The notes under the pieces are model-generated. The model made no database searches and was not told the origin of the DNA. It saw only the letters and a program-made list of their open reading frames with translations. This document shows, in pieces, positions 15,963 to 23,198 of a stretch of 28,660 nt of DNA (the first letter of the stretch is position 1; every line of letters begins with the position of its first letter). Made by a program: the position numbers and the translations under genes. The DNA is from JAISGQ01 sp045604945 (lineage in GTDB: Bacteria > Bacillota > Clostridia > Oscillospirales > Acutalibacteraceae). Location of the stretch: assembly GCA_045604945.1 (NCBI GenBank), contig JAZUPA010000110.1, forward strand, positions 1-28,660. The letters are read 5' to 3'.

Positions 15963-16172
15963 ATGGCAGCATATCGTTCCGACCCCACAGCAAACGCAGC
16001 AATCGGTTCCGTTGACAAGGAGCTGAAGGAAGTCTACAACCTCGCCGCAAGACTGAGGGAGCGACAGAAAAGAGGAAGGCTCAGCGACGCGGAGCTGGAC
16101 AGCGTATACGAGCAGCTCCCTGCTTTCTTCATCCGCTTTTTCGAAAGCATCTTCTATGCATCAGACCAGTAA
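15963..16172 (+). CDS. Small conserved-looking protein (69 aa), unknown
   Basis: This is a 69-residue hydrophilic, probably all-helical protein: an N-terminal AAYRSDPTANAAIG, a charged helix KELKEVYNLAARLRERQKR and a C-terminal aromatic stretch AFFIRFFESIFYAS. I recognise no family. The ribosome binding site CAGGAGG is ideal (eight bases). The perfect promoter, long structured leader and strong 16-bp terminator show that it is a real, probably highly expressed gene. It stands alone. It may be a small regulatory or ribosome- or envelope-associated protein, but nothing in the sequence decides this. Confidence 0.82.
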   Translation: MAAYRSDPTANAAIGSVDKELKEVYNLAARLRERQKRGRLSDAELDSVYEQLPAFFIRFFESIFYASDQ

Positions 16173-16185
16173 TCCCCTTACAACA

Positions 16186-16230
16186 ATCCCCCGCATTCTC
16201 TGCAAAAGAGAATGCGGGGGATTTCTTTTT
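16186..16230. terminator. Very strong terminator between convergent genes
   Basis: A perfect 16-bp stem (ATCCCCCGCATTCTCT with AGAGAATGCGGGGGAT, loop GCAAA) is followed by TTCTTTTT. Confidence 0.93.
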
Positions 16231-16242
16231 ACTTAACGGGCG

Positions 16243-16740
16243 TCAATCATCTGACATTACAGTGTCTCTGATTTCATTTATCTCGTCTATCTGGGCTGTT
16301 ATTCTGTGCATGAATTCAAGACATTTTTCATCTTTCGCAAGAATCCGTCCTGCATCTCTGACCGCTCTGAGAAAGGCTTTGTCAAATACCACTTCTTCAC
16401 TGTGAAACGCCAGCGGGCATACACCGTAAGCCCTTGCGTCAATCTCCGCATACACCTTTCCCTTTTCGTCAACTGTCGGAAAGAACGGAAAAATCATGCA
16501 CGAAAGAGGTCTTGTTTCCCTGTCGCAGTGACCGTCACACACCGCAAGTCTTAAGCCGTCGGGAAGCTCCACAGTGCGCAGCACTGTCTCCTCCCCGGGA
16601 AAGAGATACATCCCCGTCTGTTCGTCGCCCTTGCAGCATGCCGCTGAACAAAGCTTTCCGCAGTCATGCCCTTTCAGGGGCGTAAGACTGCCAATTGCCG
16701 CCTTTGCTTTTGCAATCGCCGAGAGCTTTTCTTTGTTCAA
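16243..16740 (-). CDS. YkgJ-like cysteine-cluster protein
   Basis: This is a 165-residue protein with the conserved Cys pattern of the YkgJ family of putative zinc- or iron-chelating proteins. Cysteines lie at about residues 27, 31, 35 and 36 (GHDCGKLCSAACCKGDE), then 68 and 72 (VCDGHCDRETRPLSC), then 81 before MIFPFFP, and one more in VCPLAFH. The order C-x3-C-x3-CC ... C-x3-C ... C-x3-FP is the family hallmark. The function is unproven; metal binding is the usual inference. The start is TTG at 16740 with GGAGGG six bases upstream. It is convergent with the 69-aa gene and probably monocistronic. Confidence 0.85.
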   Translation of the reverse strand: MNKEKLSAIAKAKAAIGSLTPLKGHDCGKLCSAACCKGDEQTGMYLFPGEETVLRTVELPDGLRLAVCDGHCDRETRPLSCMIFPFFPTVDEKGKVYAEIDARAYGVCPLAFHSEEVVFDKAFLRAVRDAGRILAKDEKCLEFMHRITAQIDEINEIRDTVMSDD

Positions 16741-16908
16741 GTCTGTCCCTCCATTCAGGTATTCACAGATTTATCGGCATTATTATAATCTTTCTGCATG
16801 AAAACTTCAACATTTTATTATCCTGTGCTGTCTTCCATCTGCAAACAACTATACAACCTGAACAAAAGCAAAATCGCCAGCAGCACCCCAACTCATCCTT
16901 TTGTTTTA

Positions 16909-17883
16909 TCAGTTTTCATTGTACTGTGAATATATCTTCCCGATTTCATCTACCATTTCCTCCACAAACTCAGGCGGTGAAATCACCTTTATCCATGCCC
17001 CCTGGCTCAGCAGCCACATCTTTATCCCATCGCCGTAGACTTCTGCTTCGATGAGATATCTGCTGCCGCCCATGCGCTCGATAATCCTTGCCGTCGGCAG
17101 CTTATCAAGCACAGCCTGTACGGAAGGACCGGTGAATTCAAAGCGAATGGTCTGAAGCTTTCCGGGAAACATAAACAGACTGCGCTTTCTCAGGAGTCCC
17201 TCATCAAAGGACGGGGTTTCATCCATTGAAAATCTCTTGCGATGCTCAGTGATGTGCTTTATCCTGTCCACCCGGAAATATGTCGGTCTTTCCCTGTCGC
17301 CGTCAGTTTTGAAGGCAATCAGATAAAAATAATAGTCAGTGAACATGACCGACACCGGAATTATACGGCGTGTCACCCACTTACGGTCCATGCGGTAATA
17401 TTCAACCGATATCTCCTGCTTTTCGTTGATACAGTTCACCAGCTGCCACAGCGTGTTCTGCACGCTTTCGCAATCGTGTTTGATCTCCGGATAATGATAT
17501 ATCTCCTTACGGATCAACTCATTGAGCATCGGGCGGTCTTCTGTGGTGGTAAATCGCTTGAGCTTATCGGTCAGTGCCAAAAGCTCCATTTTCGAAAACG
17601 CCCTTGCTCCGATCATTACTTCTACCAGCGCAAAAAGCTCCTTGTTCGAAAGAAATTCATCCATATGAAGCCTATAACATTTGCTCTGATGGGAATATAC
17701 AAGCTCTGTGTTTCCAACCAGCTCACGGTGGTCGGCAAGAAATGCCTTCAGGTCATTTATGCTGCGGGATATGCTCTTTGTTGAAACTTCATATTCGTCA
17801 GCCAGCCGCTGCACTGATATATCTTCTCCGCGCAGACAGCGGAAGAATATCTCCAGAACACGATCCAGTTTTGTGCTTTCCAT
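16909..17883 (-). CDS. WYL-domain transcriptional regulator
   Basis: This 324-residue regulator has an N-terminal DeoR/HTH_11-type winged helix (LDRVLEIFFRCLRGEDISVQRLADEYEVSTKSISRSINDLKAFL, residues 4-48). A middle WYL ligand-binding Sm-like domain follows (about 140-230; ISVEYYRMDRKWVTRRIIPVSVMFTDYYFYLIAF). It ends in a WCX C-terminal domain (LIEAEVYGDGIKMWLLSQGAWIKVISPPEFVEEM). Such proteins sense nucleotides or nucleic acids and often repress defence or stress genes. Here it lies only about 1.2 kb from the island border, but on backbone DNA. A regulatory link to the island operon is possible but unsupported. The ribosome binding site GGAGGG precedes the ATG. Confidence 0.92.
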   Translation of the reverse strand: MESTKLDRVLEIFFRCLRGEDISVQRLADEYEVSTKSISRSINDLKAFLADHRELVGNTELVYSHQSKCYRLHMDEFLSNKELFALVEVMIGARAFSKMELLALTDKLKRFTTTEDRPMLNELIRKEIYHYPEIKHDCESVQNTLWQLVNCINEKQEISVEYYRMDRKWVTRRIIPVSVMFTDYYFYLIAFKTDGDRERPTYFRVDRIKHITEHRKRFSMDETPSFDEGLLRKRSLFMFPGKLQTIRFEFTGPSVQAVLDKLPTARIIERMGGSRYLIEAEVYGDGIKMWLLSQGAWIKVISPPEFVEEMVDEIGKIYSQYNEN

Positions 17884-18011
17884 TATTTACCCTCCATTGC
17901 AGATAGCTTTTGATGCTTTTTGTTTAATAATGAAAACGCCACCGGACATATGTGTGTCCAATAGTTTTATTTATCATGAAAAATTCGCATTATTTAATTT
18001 ACACTTCACAT

Positions 18012-18040
18012 ATTATACCACTAGTCATCACAATAATCAA
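18012..18040 (-). promoter_or_regulatory. Probable promoter of the WYL regulator
   Basis: On the minus strand, TTGATT (18040-18035), 17 bases, then perfect TATAAT (18017-18012). The leader of about 120 bases contains an inverted repeat GGACA-N6-TGTCC (17944-17959) that could be an autoregulatory operator. The 17884-18214 gap holds this promoter, the repeat and the lipoprotein terminator, but no gene. Confidence 0.65.
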
Positions 18041-18163
18041 CGTTTTTTACAATACCCCCCTCGTATATCCCGTGTATTTTATTGCAATTTGTTAAATTCG
18101 TCAGATTTCCCCATCACAGTCAGAGATATCAATTATTCCGCAGCGAATGCACAAAGGCTTCAG

Positions 18164-18202
18164 AAAAAGGCAATCGGCAGAAACACTTTGTCCCTGCCGA
18201 TT
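18164..18202 (-). terminator. Terminator after the DUF2927-like lipoprotein gene
   Basis: A 9-bp stem (AATCGGCAG / CTGCCGATT) lies just beyond the stop codon on the minus strand. It is followed on that strand by GCCTTTTTC. Confidence 0.75.
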
Positions 18203-18214
18203 ATTGCGGTTTAT

Positions 18215-19015
18215 TCAATAGTACAATTCACATATGCTCTCTCTGCACTCTTCATAATCTGAGCCACAGCTGATTGCCGGATTATAAAGCAGCTTCAGGA
18301 TTATCCAGTCCACATCACTCAATTCAAGATTGTCATTTGAATACTGGTAAACAACGCTGTCCTCACGCAATACAGTATCGCTTGTGCCAAGCACATTTAC
18401 TATCTCTTCAAGCAAAATGGATGTGCGGGTAGTCTGATCAATGTCTGTGCGATAACCTACATTTGCGGTGTAGATTTCGTTGGTATCAGTATAATACCAG
18501 AACTGTGTCGCTCCGTAGGCTTCTTCATAATTAAGAAATGTTGAAAACGCGGCATAGAAATCCTCATAATCCAAAAAGCTTATCGTCAGTTCCTCATACT
18601 CATCGTCAGACGCTTCATATATTCCCGGAAACCCTTCAATTTCATTGAGCCTGTTGAACAAATCCTCCAGCACCCTCAGATCCTCATCAGTAGGACTGCC
18701 GTATATGCGATAACGGATGGGTGAAATCCATTTCTGAACAAGCGATGTATCGCCTTCACCATCAGCGTACTCCATATTCAAGGCTATTTCTTCAAAGTAT
18801 TCGATAATCTGCTCCTGAGAATATTCCGGAAGATACAACTCTGAATGTTCGGGCTCGGCAGGCTCCTGCTCCCCGGCATCGACTATGACCTCTTCCCCCG
18901 TCACTTCGTTTTCGGATGCAGCCGTATCATTGCTTTCTGTATTAACGCTCGAGCATGCACCTGAAAACAGCGCAAAAGCCAAAAGCAAAACCAGATATAT
19001 TATACTCTTTTTCAT
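18215..19015 (-). CDS. Lipoprotein with DUF2927-like domain
   Basis: This is a 266-residue lipoprotein. The signal peptide is KKSIIYLVLLLAFALFSGAC, with the lipobox ending in FSGAC and the Cys lipidated. An acidic linker follows (about 25-65), then a domain resembling DUF2927, a family linked to zincin-like folds. Its features are the strand WISPIRYRIYGSPTDEDLRVLEDLFNRLNEI, the helix TRTSILLEEIVNVLGTSDTVL where a metalloprotease would carry HExxH but here has LLEEI, and LSDVDWIILKLLYNPAI. It is therefore probably not an active protease. The ATG at 19015 is chosen because GGAGGAG lies just upstream and the signal peptide starts there. It is the last gene before the island border. Confidence 0.82.
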   Translation of the reverse strand: MKKSIIYLVLLLAFALFSGACSSVNTESNDTAASENEVTGEEVIVDAGEQEPAEPEHSELYLPEYSQEQIIEYFEEIALNMEYADGEGDTSLVQKWISPIRYRIYGSPTDEDLRVLEDLFNRLNEIEGFPGIYEASDDEYEELTISFLDYEDFYAAFSTFLNYEEAYGATQFWYYTDTNEIYTANVGYRTDIDQTTRTSILLEEIVNVLGTSDTVLREDSVVYQYSNDNLELSDVDWIILKLLYNPAISCGSDYEECRESICELYY

Positions 19016-19046
19016 ATATACTCCTCCTTCATAATGGTTCAGGTAA

Positions 19047-19075
19047 AGTATATCACAGAATATGCAGATGCTCAA
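19047..19075 (-). promoter_or_regulatory. Probable promoter of the DUF2927-like lipoprotein gene
   Basis: On the minus strand, TTGAGC (19075-19070), 17 bases, then TATACT (19052-19047), about 30 bases upstream of the start. Confidence 0.55.
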
Positions 19076-19083
19076 TATACAAG

Positions 19084-19119
19084 AAAAATCTCCTTGTCCG
19101 ATTGGACAAGGAGATTTTT
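19084..19119 (-). terminator. tRNA-type terminator abutting the tRNA remnant
   Basis: A perfect 16-bp stem (AAAAATCTCCTTGTCC / GGACAAGGAGATTTTT, loop GATT) begins on the minus strand directly after the CCA of the tRNA 3' fragment. It is best explained as the terminator of the tRNA gene that once stood here in full. Confidence 0.85.
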
Positions 19120-19142
19120 TGGTTGCGGAGACAGGATTTGAA
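19120..19142 (-). other. tRNA 3'-end fragment: probable attachment site (island border)
   Basis: Read on the minus strand this is exactly the last 23 nt of a tRNA: T-loop TTCAAAT, 3' T-stem CCTGT, 3' acceptor strand CTCCGCA, discriminator A and CCA. Further upstream on that strand the sequence ceases to be tRNA. The 5' T-stem should be ACAGG but reads TCCAA, and no anticodon or D arm follows. Integrases that use a tRNA 3' end as attB leave such a duplicated 3' fragment at one end of the insert and an intact tRNA at the other. The element should therefore run rightward from here. I cannot name the tRNA from 23 nt. Confidence 0.75.
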
Positions 19143-19159
19143 TTGGACAACGCCGTTCC

Positions 19160-19202
19160 AATGGCTTACTTTATGTGATAAAAATCGCATAGGTAAGCCA
19201 TT
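19160..19202. repeat. Near-perfect 18-19-bp hairpin beside the att site
   Basis: Outer arms AATGGCTTAC/GTAAGCCATT and inner arms TATGTGAT/ATCGCATA (one G-U pair) form one long stem with a four-A loop, 18 bases inside the tRNA remnant. There is no T-run on either strand, so it is not a terminator. It is more likely a recombinase or accessory-protein site. Confidence 0.6.
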
Positions 19203-19260
19203 TGTGCTTTTGGCGTTTTTTCGGGTTTTCCAATGATTTCAGGATTTTCCAATCTGTAAT

Positions 19261-19479
19261 GGGTACGAATAAGGGTACAAAGCGTATTTTTTGAGCAAAA
19301 AGTGAATGCAGGATGTCGATTTTTTGATCCTGCTTCCAATTCGTAAAGGGTATATCACCACCGAAAGGGTACGATTTTTCGTACCAGAAATGAATTTGGG
19401 CAGATCTGTATTTGTTCGATGGTTATGCGCTTTTCAGCATGTAATACATACCCTTATCGATACCCTTATTCGTACCCTT
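19261..19479. repeat. AGGGTA/TACCCT repeat field with 12-bp period
   Basis: Seven copies of the motif occur in 219 bases. On the plus strand GGGTAC is at 19261 and 19273 (12 apart), AGGGTA at 19347 and 19366. In inverted orientation TACCCTT is at 19449, 19461 and 19473 (12 apart each). 19261-19277 and 19461-19477 form a perfect 17-bp inverted repeat, and 19368-19374/19379-19385 is a 7-bp hairpin. The position beside the att core suggests arm-type integrase/excisionase sites. The gap 19143-19621 has no convincing gene. Confidence 0.6.
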
Positions 19480-19621
19480 GGTGTAAGGATATTTTTTATC
19501 CTAAAAAAATCCTTACTTCGCATGAATTTATATATTTTTAGAGTTTACCCTTTATTATCTTTGCATCATCAGCACATCCAGTACCGGCTCACTCTCCGAT
19601 CTATAGGAACCAATACAGCTA

Positions 19622-20674
19622 TTATTTCAAATAATCTGCTATAATCTCAACAAACTCACCAATATCCATGAAATAATTAGGATATGCAGCCTTTACCGTC
19701 GAATATGAAGACGCTCTAACCAAAACAATATCCAGCGGCGCGTTTCCACGTCGTTTCTCCAAATGGTCATATAATCTATTCGCATTATCAAGTTCACTCG
19801 GTTTGAAGAACCATCTTTTCAATGTCCGACTTTCATAATTAAGCTGCAGAATATAGTAACCACGTTTGTCTGGTGTGGTATCTGAATCATGATCTATAAC
19901 GGTCCTTATTGCCCTTAACATATCCAAAATATGATGTTGATCATTGAGTTGTTCAATCTCTGATATCAGTTCATTCTCATCATTTACGGTTCCGGGGACA
20001 ACGGGGCAACCTTCCCTAATAGCAAATAATGATGATACCACTGCAAAAAAGCGCAGAATATCCTTGTTTCCTTGACCAGCTTTTAACGCTTGATTGGTAA
20101 AAAAGCCAATGGTTTCAAGTGCCGTTGCCCAAATATGCTGTAGGTGCGTACGGAACTGCAGTTCTATGAGCATTGGATATTGATTGTAAATATCTTTCTC
20201 CGGTGTGTCTGTTTTGAATTTGTAAATTAGGTGCAAAGACCGATATCCAGATGGTTTAGGCTCCTTTATGTAGTCGTATGTCTTTTTCCATTCATGCCTA
20301 ATGCGCGATTCTTGAAACTTTTTGCTGTAGGCATAAACATCATCCAGCGTCGACACTACCATTCTGCAACCGCCTAAATCCTGCATCCTATATAGTTGCA
20401 TATTCTCTTGGATTTTTAATTTTCCTACTATCGAATCAATTCGCTTAAGTCGTTCCGCAACAAGCACATCGGATCTTGAGCCCGCTTTATCCCTTAGATT
20501 CATGTATAAAACATGGAGTGGATAAGCGTGCGCGGATCGCCAGTTGTCTACAACCAATAACGCCTTTTCTCTTTCTTGATCTGACGAAGACTCATTCCGC
20601 AGTATTTCACCCGCTTCATTAATTTGCTTTTTCGTATATTCTGGAACTTTCCATCTTGGTTGAATTATATTCAC
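19622..20674 (-). CDS. RelA/SpoT-domain small alarmone synthetase-like protein
   Basis: This is a 350-residue cytosolic protein with a RelA/SpoT nucleotidyl-pyrophosphokinase domain and no HD hydrolase domain. With numbering from the upstream ATG at 20713, family landmarks are WRSAHAYPL (58-66), RLKRIDSIVGKLK (88-100), DLGGCR with the Mg-binding Asp112, DYIKEPKPSGYRSLH with the purine-stacking Tyr157, and ELQFRT with Glu184. All synthetase residues seem intact, so it should transfer pyrophosphate from ATP to a nucleotide or, as in toxic small synthetases, another acceptor. A C-terminal domain of about 110 residues, ending with an AYPNYFMD motif, is not assigned. I prefer the GTG start at 20674 (GAGG six bases upstream) because the ATG at 20713 lacks a ribosome binding site. 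It is the last gene of the restriction operon, after the RES gene. Confidence 0.9.
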   Translation of the reverse strand: MNIIQPRWKVPEYTKKQINEAGEILRNESSSDQEREKALLVVDNWRSAHAYPLHVLYMNLRDKAGSRSDVLVAERLKRIDSIVGKLKIQENMQLYRMQDLGGCRMVVSTLDDVYAYSKKFQESRIRHEWKKTYDYIKEPKPSGYRSLHLIYKFKTDTPEKDIYNQYPMLIELQFRTHLQHIWATALETIGFFTNQALKAGQGNKDILRFFAVVSSLFAIREGCPVVPGTVNDENELISEIEQLNDQHHILDMLRAIRTVIDHDSDTTPDKRGYYILQLNYESRTLKRWFFKPSELDNANRLYDHLEKRRGNAPLDIVLVRASSYSTVKAAYPNYFMDIGEFVEIIADYLK

Positions 20675-20697
20675 TATATACCTCGTCTCTTTCCTTA

Positions 20698-21672
20698 TTA
20701 TTTTCGTGACCATGGAGGATCCGGAACATCCTCGCCATTAGAACCTTTCAGGTGAGAATTGATGCACACAGAAAGCACATCGTAATGTGCCTGAATTACC
20801 GAATATAGCTTTGATGAGATTGGTTTGCACAAAGAATCGTCAAAGATAACATAGTTCACGCCATTCACAACTAATGAGCTCTTAAACGTCAGTCCATCGT
20901 ATCCCAACGATTTTACTACCATCGTTAAGTACTGTGTTGCGAAGTAATCATTTTCTTTGCCTTTATTTACCATAGAAAACTCTGAACTCATAGCCAAATA
21001 AAACCAATCACTTAAGCGATCCTGATCATTCCAATCAAAACAAAAATCAATAACTCTTAAATCCTTTTCGCAACAAAGTGATGCAACACTGATCGTGTCA
21101 CTAATATACGGACGCGTTTCGGCTATGGCTGTATGAATGTCTGCTGCTGCATATAAATGCGGTGAATTCGGAAGATTACATCTTCCATGAGACACTTTGT
21201 GCGGCGGTGGGCACATGCACTCGTCTGCCGAAAAACCCTCAAATCCACTTTGGCACTGCTTTCGGTAGGTATAATATCCGTCCGTTCCGGTAAACCGTGA
21301 AATCATCTTATCAACTTCAGCTTTCCCCGGAACTGCCCCTTTCTCCTTTAATTCGGTTAATAGGTCCACTTGCATTAAGTTCTGAGCTCGATCCCTAAGT
21401 GTATCATTGGAATCAATTCTGGCTCTGAAAAGTGTAGTGTTGGCAGGAAGTGTAATTACATGTTCACCGATTTTCGCTTTTGCAACGGTCAACAGAGGAT
21501 GTTCAAAGAAAAATCGGTTGTCTGTCAAGATGCAGAATTTAAAATATTCCCACAAATCTATTACATGCGAAAAGGGAGTTTTACCGGGGGCGGTGCCATT
21601 TTTGATATATGTTTGTGTGAGTTCTTCCCAGTGCTCTCTATCCGAAAACACCTCAAACCATTTCTTGTCCAT
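20698..21672 (-). CDS. RES-domain protein (putative NAD+-degrading toxin)
   Basis: This is a 324-residue protein. Residues about 78-280 form a RES domain, a fold related to ADP-ribosyltransferases whose characterised members (MbcT, ParT, Res) destroy NAD+ or modify proteins. The naming triad is visible: Arg83 in TLFRAR, Glu185 in TAIAETRP and Ser265/266 in LTFKSS. HGRCNLPNSPHLYAA with Tyr174 and GVNYVIFD are also typical. About 75 extra N-terminal residues and a 45-residue C-terminus are not found in minimal RES toxins and may be sensor or partner-binding parts. The usual adjacent Xre/DUF2384 antitoxin is absent. Its ATG shares one base with the hsdS stop (TAATG), with AAAGG upstream, so it is translationally coupled to the restriction operon. 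The RelA/SpoT-type gene follows. Confidence 0.88.
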   Translation of the reverse strand: MDKKWFEVFSDREHWEELTQTYIKNGTAPGKTPFSHVIDLWEYFKFCILTDNRFFFEHPLLTVAKAKIGEHVITLPANTTLFRARIDSNDTLRDRAQNLMQVDLLTELKEKGAVPGKAEVDKMISRFTGTDGYYTYRKQCQSGFEGFSADECMCPPPHKVSHGRCNLPNSPHLYAAADIHTAIAETRPYISDTISVASLCCEKDLRVIDFCFDWNDQDRLSDWFYLAMSSEFSMVNKGKENDYFATQYLTMVVKSLGYDGLTFKSSLVVNGVNYVIFDDSLCKPISSKLYSVIQAHYDVLSVCINSHLKGSNGEDVPDPPWSRK

Positions 21673-23198
21673 TATTTCAACCTTTCACACAGCGGCAGGA
21701 TTTCTTCAAGTTTGGCAACGATGCGTTTCTGTTCGGCAAGAGGAGGAAGAGGCACATAGACATACTTCTTCATATCTTCCGACCCAAGATTCCCCTGATT
21801 TGCAGTACCTGTTTCTTTTTCGAAAATAATACTTCGAATAGATTCCTCTTGAAAAACAATCTGTAAATATGCCGGATCTATACCGCTAACGCACCGAAAA
21901 CAACCAACTCGCTGATTGATAAAAAGCTTCTTTCCGCAAACATCACCCTCTTGTATTCGAGCAACAAAAAGATAGTCCTTTTTTCTTCTTGTACCTGTCA
22001 TAGTCACAAGAAGATCATCCTTTTTGATTAAGTATGATTCCGTGACCTCAGCAATCGACTCTGGAATATATGCTGGTTTTGCTTCGAGTAACAACTGATT
22101 TTGCTTGACATTTCCAAGACGAATGACCTGATTGTTTGAATTTGGCACATAAGAGGTACTCTTATAGGCGTATCCACCCTGAAATTGAGAAATCTCTCCC
22201 AATCGAGTCCATTTCCAATTATTAGGAATCTCAAACGGAATCTCGTCCTCTGCTATTTCGGGCAGGGGCTTTTCTTTTTTGATGGTGCCTGCTTTTATAA
22301 GGCGCTGTTTTTCGGCTTGTATTTGCTGATAGAGTTCCTCGCCAGTACCTTCTTCGGGGCGCTGTTCTACAAGTTTGCCCTGAATTGCCATATAGAGAAT
22401 GGATTTCTGCATATCCACAGGGAAACGCTTATTGAATCCCTCAAGTCTGCTCCATGCCTGCTCATAGCGTTCGATAAGAGGAAGCAATTCCTCGATTTTT
22501 GCGACAATGCGTTTCTGCTCGGCAAGAGATGGCAGTGGAAATAGCAAAGCACGAACAATGTTGGCACTAAGTTCGGTCTGATTAGTAGAACCTGTTCCAA
22601 TCTTCTCCATATATGGCTGATAGTATTTTAACACATAGTAAACATACTCAACACTTATGCTTTGAATTGTACGGATTACTGTCACATGGGAATCGGGGAC
22701 AATGGGTAAATGCCTTGGATTGTCTACATCTCGATACACGCCAACCCTACCCAATGTTCCGTTTCCGGTAGAGTTAATAACAATATCGTAATCTTGCATA
22801 AACTCTTCATCATGGTATTTATCAAGTTTACTCTCATCAAGATATAACGCAATATTAAGATCAATATAGCCAGCTTTCGTATTGCATTTTTGAGCAAAAA
22901 CGAGTGTTCCGCTTTTTGGCGAATAAGTTGGTGATTTGCCACGCCTAATAGACTTTTTTACAACATCATCCAATCGTACCCATTTCCATGTGTCGGGAAT
23001 ATCAAATGGTATATCTTCATCTGTGATGTCAGCCAATGGCTTGTCTTTCTTAAAAACTCCATTTGCAATCAGGAGTTGCTTCTCCTTTTGTATCTGCTGA
23101 TAGAGTTCTTCACCTGTGCCTTCTTCGGGGCGTTGCTCTACAAGTTTGCCCTGAACAGCCAACTGCAGAATACTTACTTTCAACTCCTGCGGTGTCAT
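21672..23198 (-). CDS. hsdS: Type I restriction-modification specificity subunit
   Basis: This is a 508-residue DNA-recognition subunit of the Type I complex. It has the usual two-fold plan: a first target recognition domain (about residues 45-200) and a second (about 300-480), separated by conserved coiled-coil spacers. The spacers PLPSLAEQKRIVAKIEELLPLIERYEQ and PLPPLAEQKRIVAKLEEILPLCERLK are near copies, and each half starts with a VEQRPEEGTGEELYQQIQ repeat. Each recognition domain would read one half of a bipartite target; the target cannot be deduced. Its ATG overlaps the hsdM stop by four bases (ATGA), with GGAGGT upstream. The gene is intact, with no neighbouring silent hsdS or recombinase in view. 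Confidence 0.95.
   Translation of the reverse strand: MTPQELKVSILQLAVQGKLVEQRPEEGTGEELYQQIQKEKQLLIANGVFKKDKPLADITDEDIPFDIPDTWKWVRLDDVVKKSIRRGKSPTYSPKSGTLVFAQKCNTKAGYIDLNIALYLDESKLDKYHDEEFMQDYDIVINSTGNGTLGRVGVYRDVDNPRHLPIVPDSHVTVIRTIQSISVEYVYYVLKYYQPYMEKIGTGSTNQTELSANIVRALLFPLPSLAEQKRIVAKIEELLPLIERYEQAWSRLEGFNKRFPVDMQKSILYMAIQGKLVEQRPEEGTGEELYQQIQAEKQRLIKAGTIKKEKPLPEIAEDEIPFEIPNNWKWTRLGEISQFQGGYAYKSTSYVPNSNNQVIRLGNVKQNQLLLEAKPAYIPESIAEVTESYLIKKDDLLVTMTGTRRKKDYLFVARIQEGDVCGKKLFINQRVGCFRCVSGIDPAYLQIVFQEESIRSIIFEKETGTANQGNLGSEDMKKYVYVPLPPLAEQKRIVAKLEEILPLCERLK
22318..22384 (-). repeat. hsdS internal direct repeat, copy 2
   Basis: This 67-bp segment in the second half of hsdS matches 23089-23155 at about 60 of 67 positions. 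It encodes the repeated spacer with VEQRPEEGTGEELYQQIQ. Such repeats can support exchange of recognition domains by recombination. Confidence 0.85.
23089..23155 (-). repeat. hsdS internal direct repeat, copy 1
   Basis: This is the 67-bp segment near the 5' end of hsdS, the partner of the copy at 22318-22384. Confidence 0.85.

Noticed and set aside
17708..18262. 184-codon plus-strand frame
   Set aside because: It covers the WYL gene start, its promoter and the lipoprotein terminator. Composition is that of non-coding DNA.
19143..19621. Possible integrase remnant in the border gap
   Set aside because: I looked at both strands for tyrosine-recombinase motifs and found none. Only repeats and hairpins are visible.
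19306..19644. 112-codon plus-strand frame in the island border gap
   Set aside because: It has no ribosome binding site, overlaps the repeat field and the end of the synthetase gene, and shows no domain.
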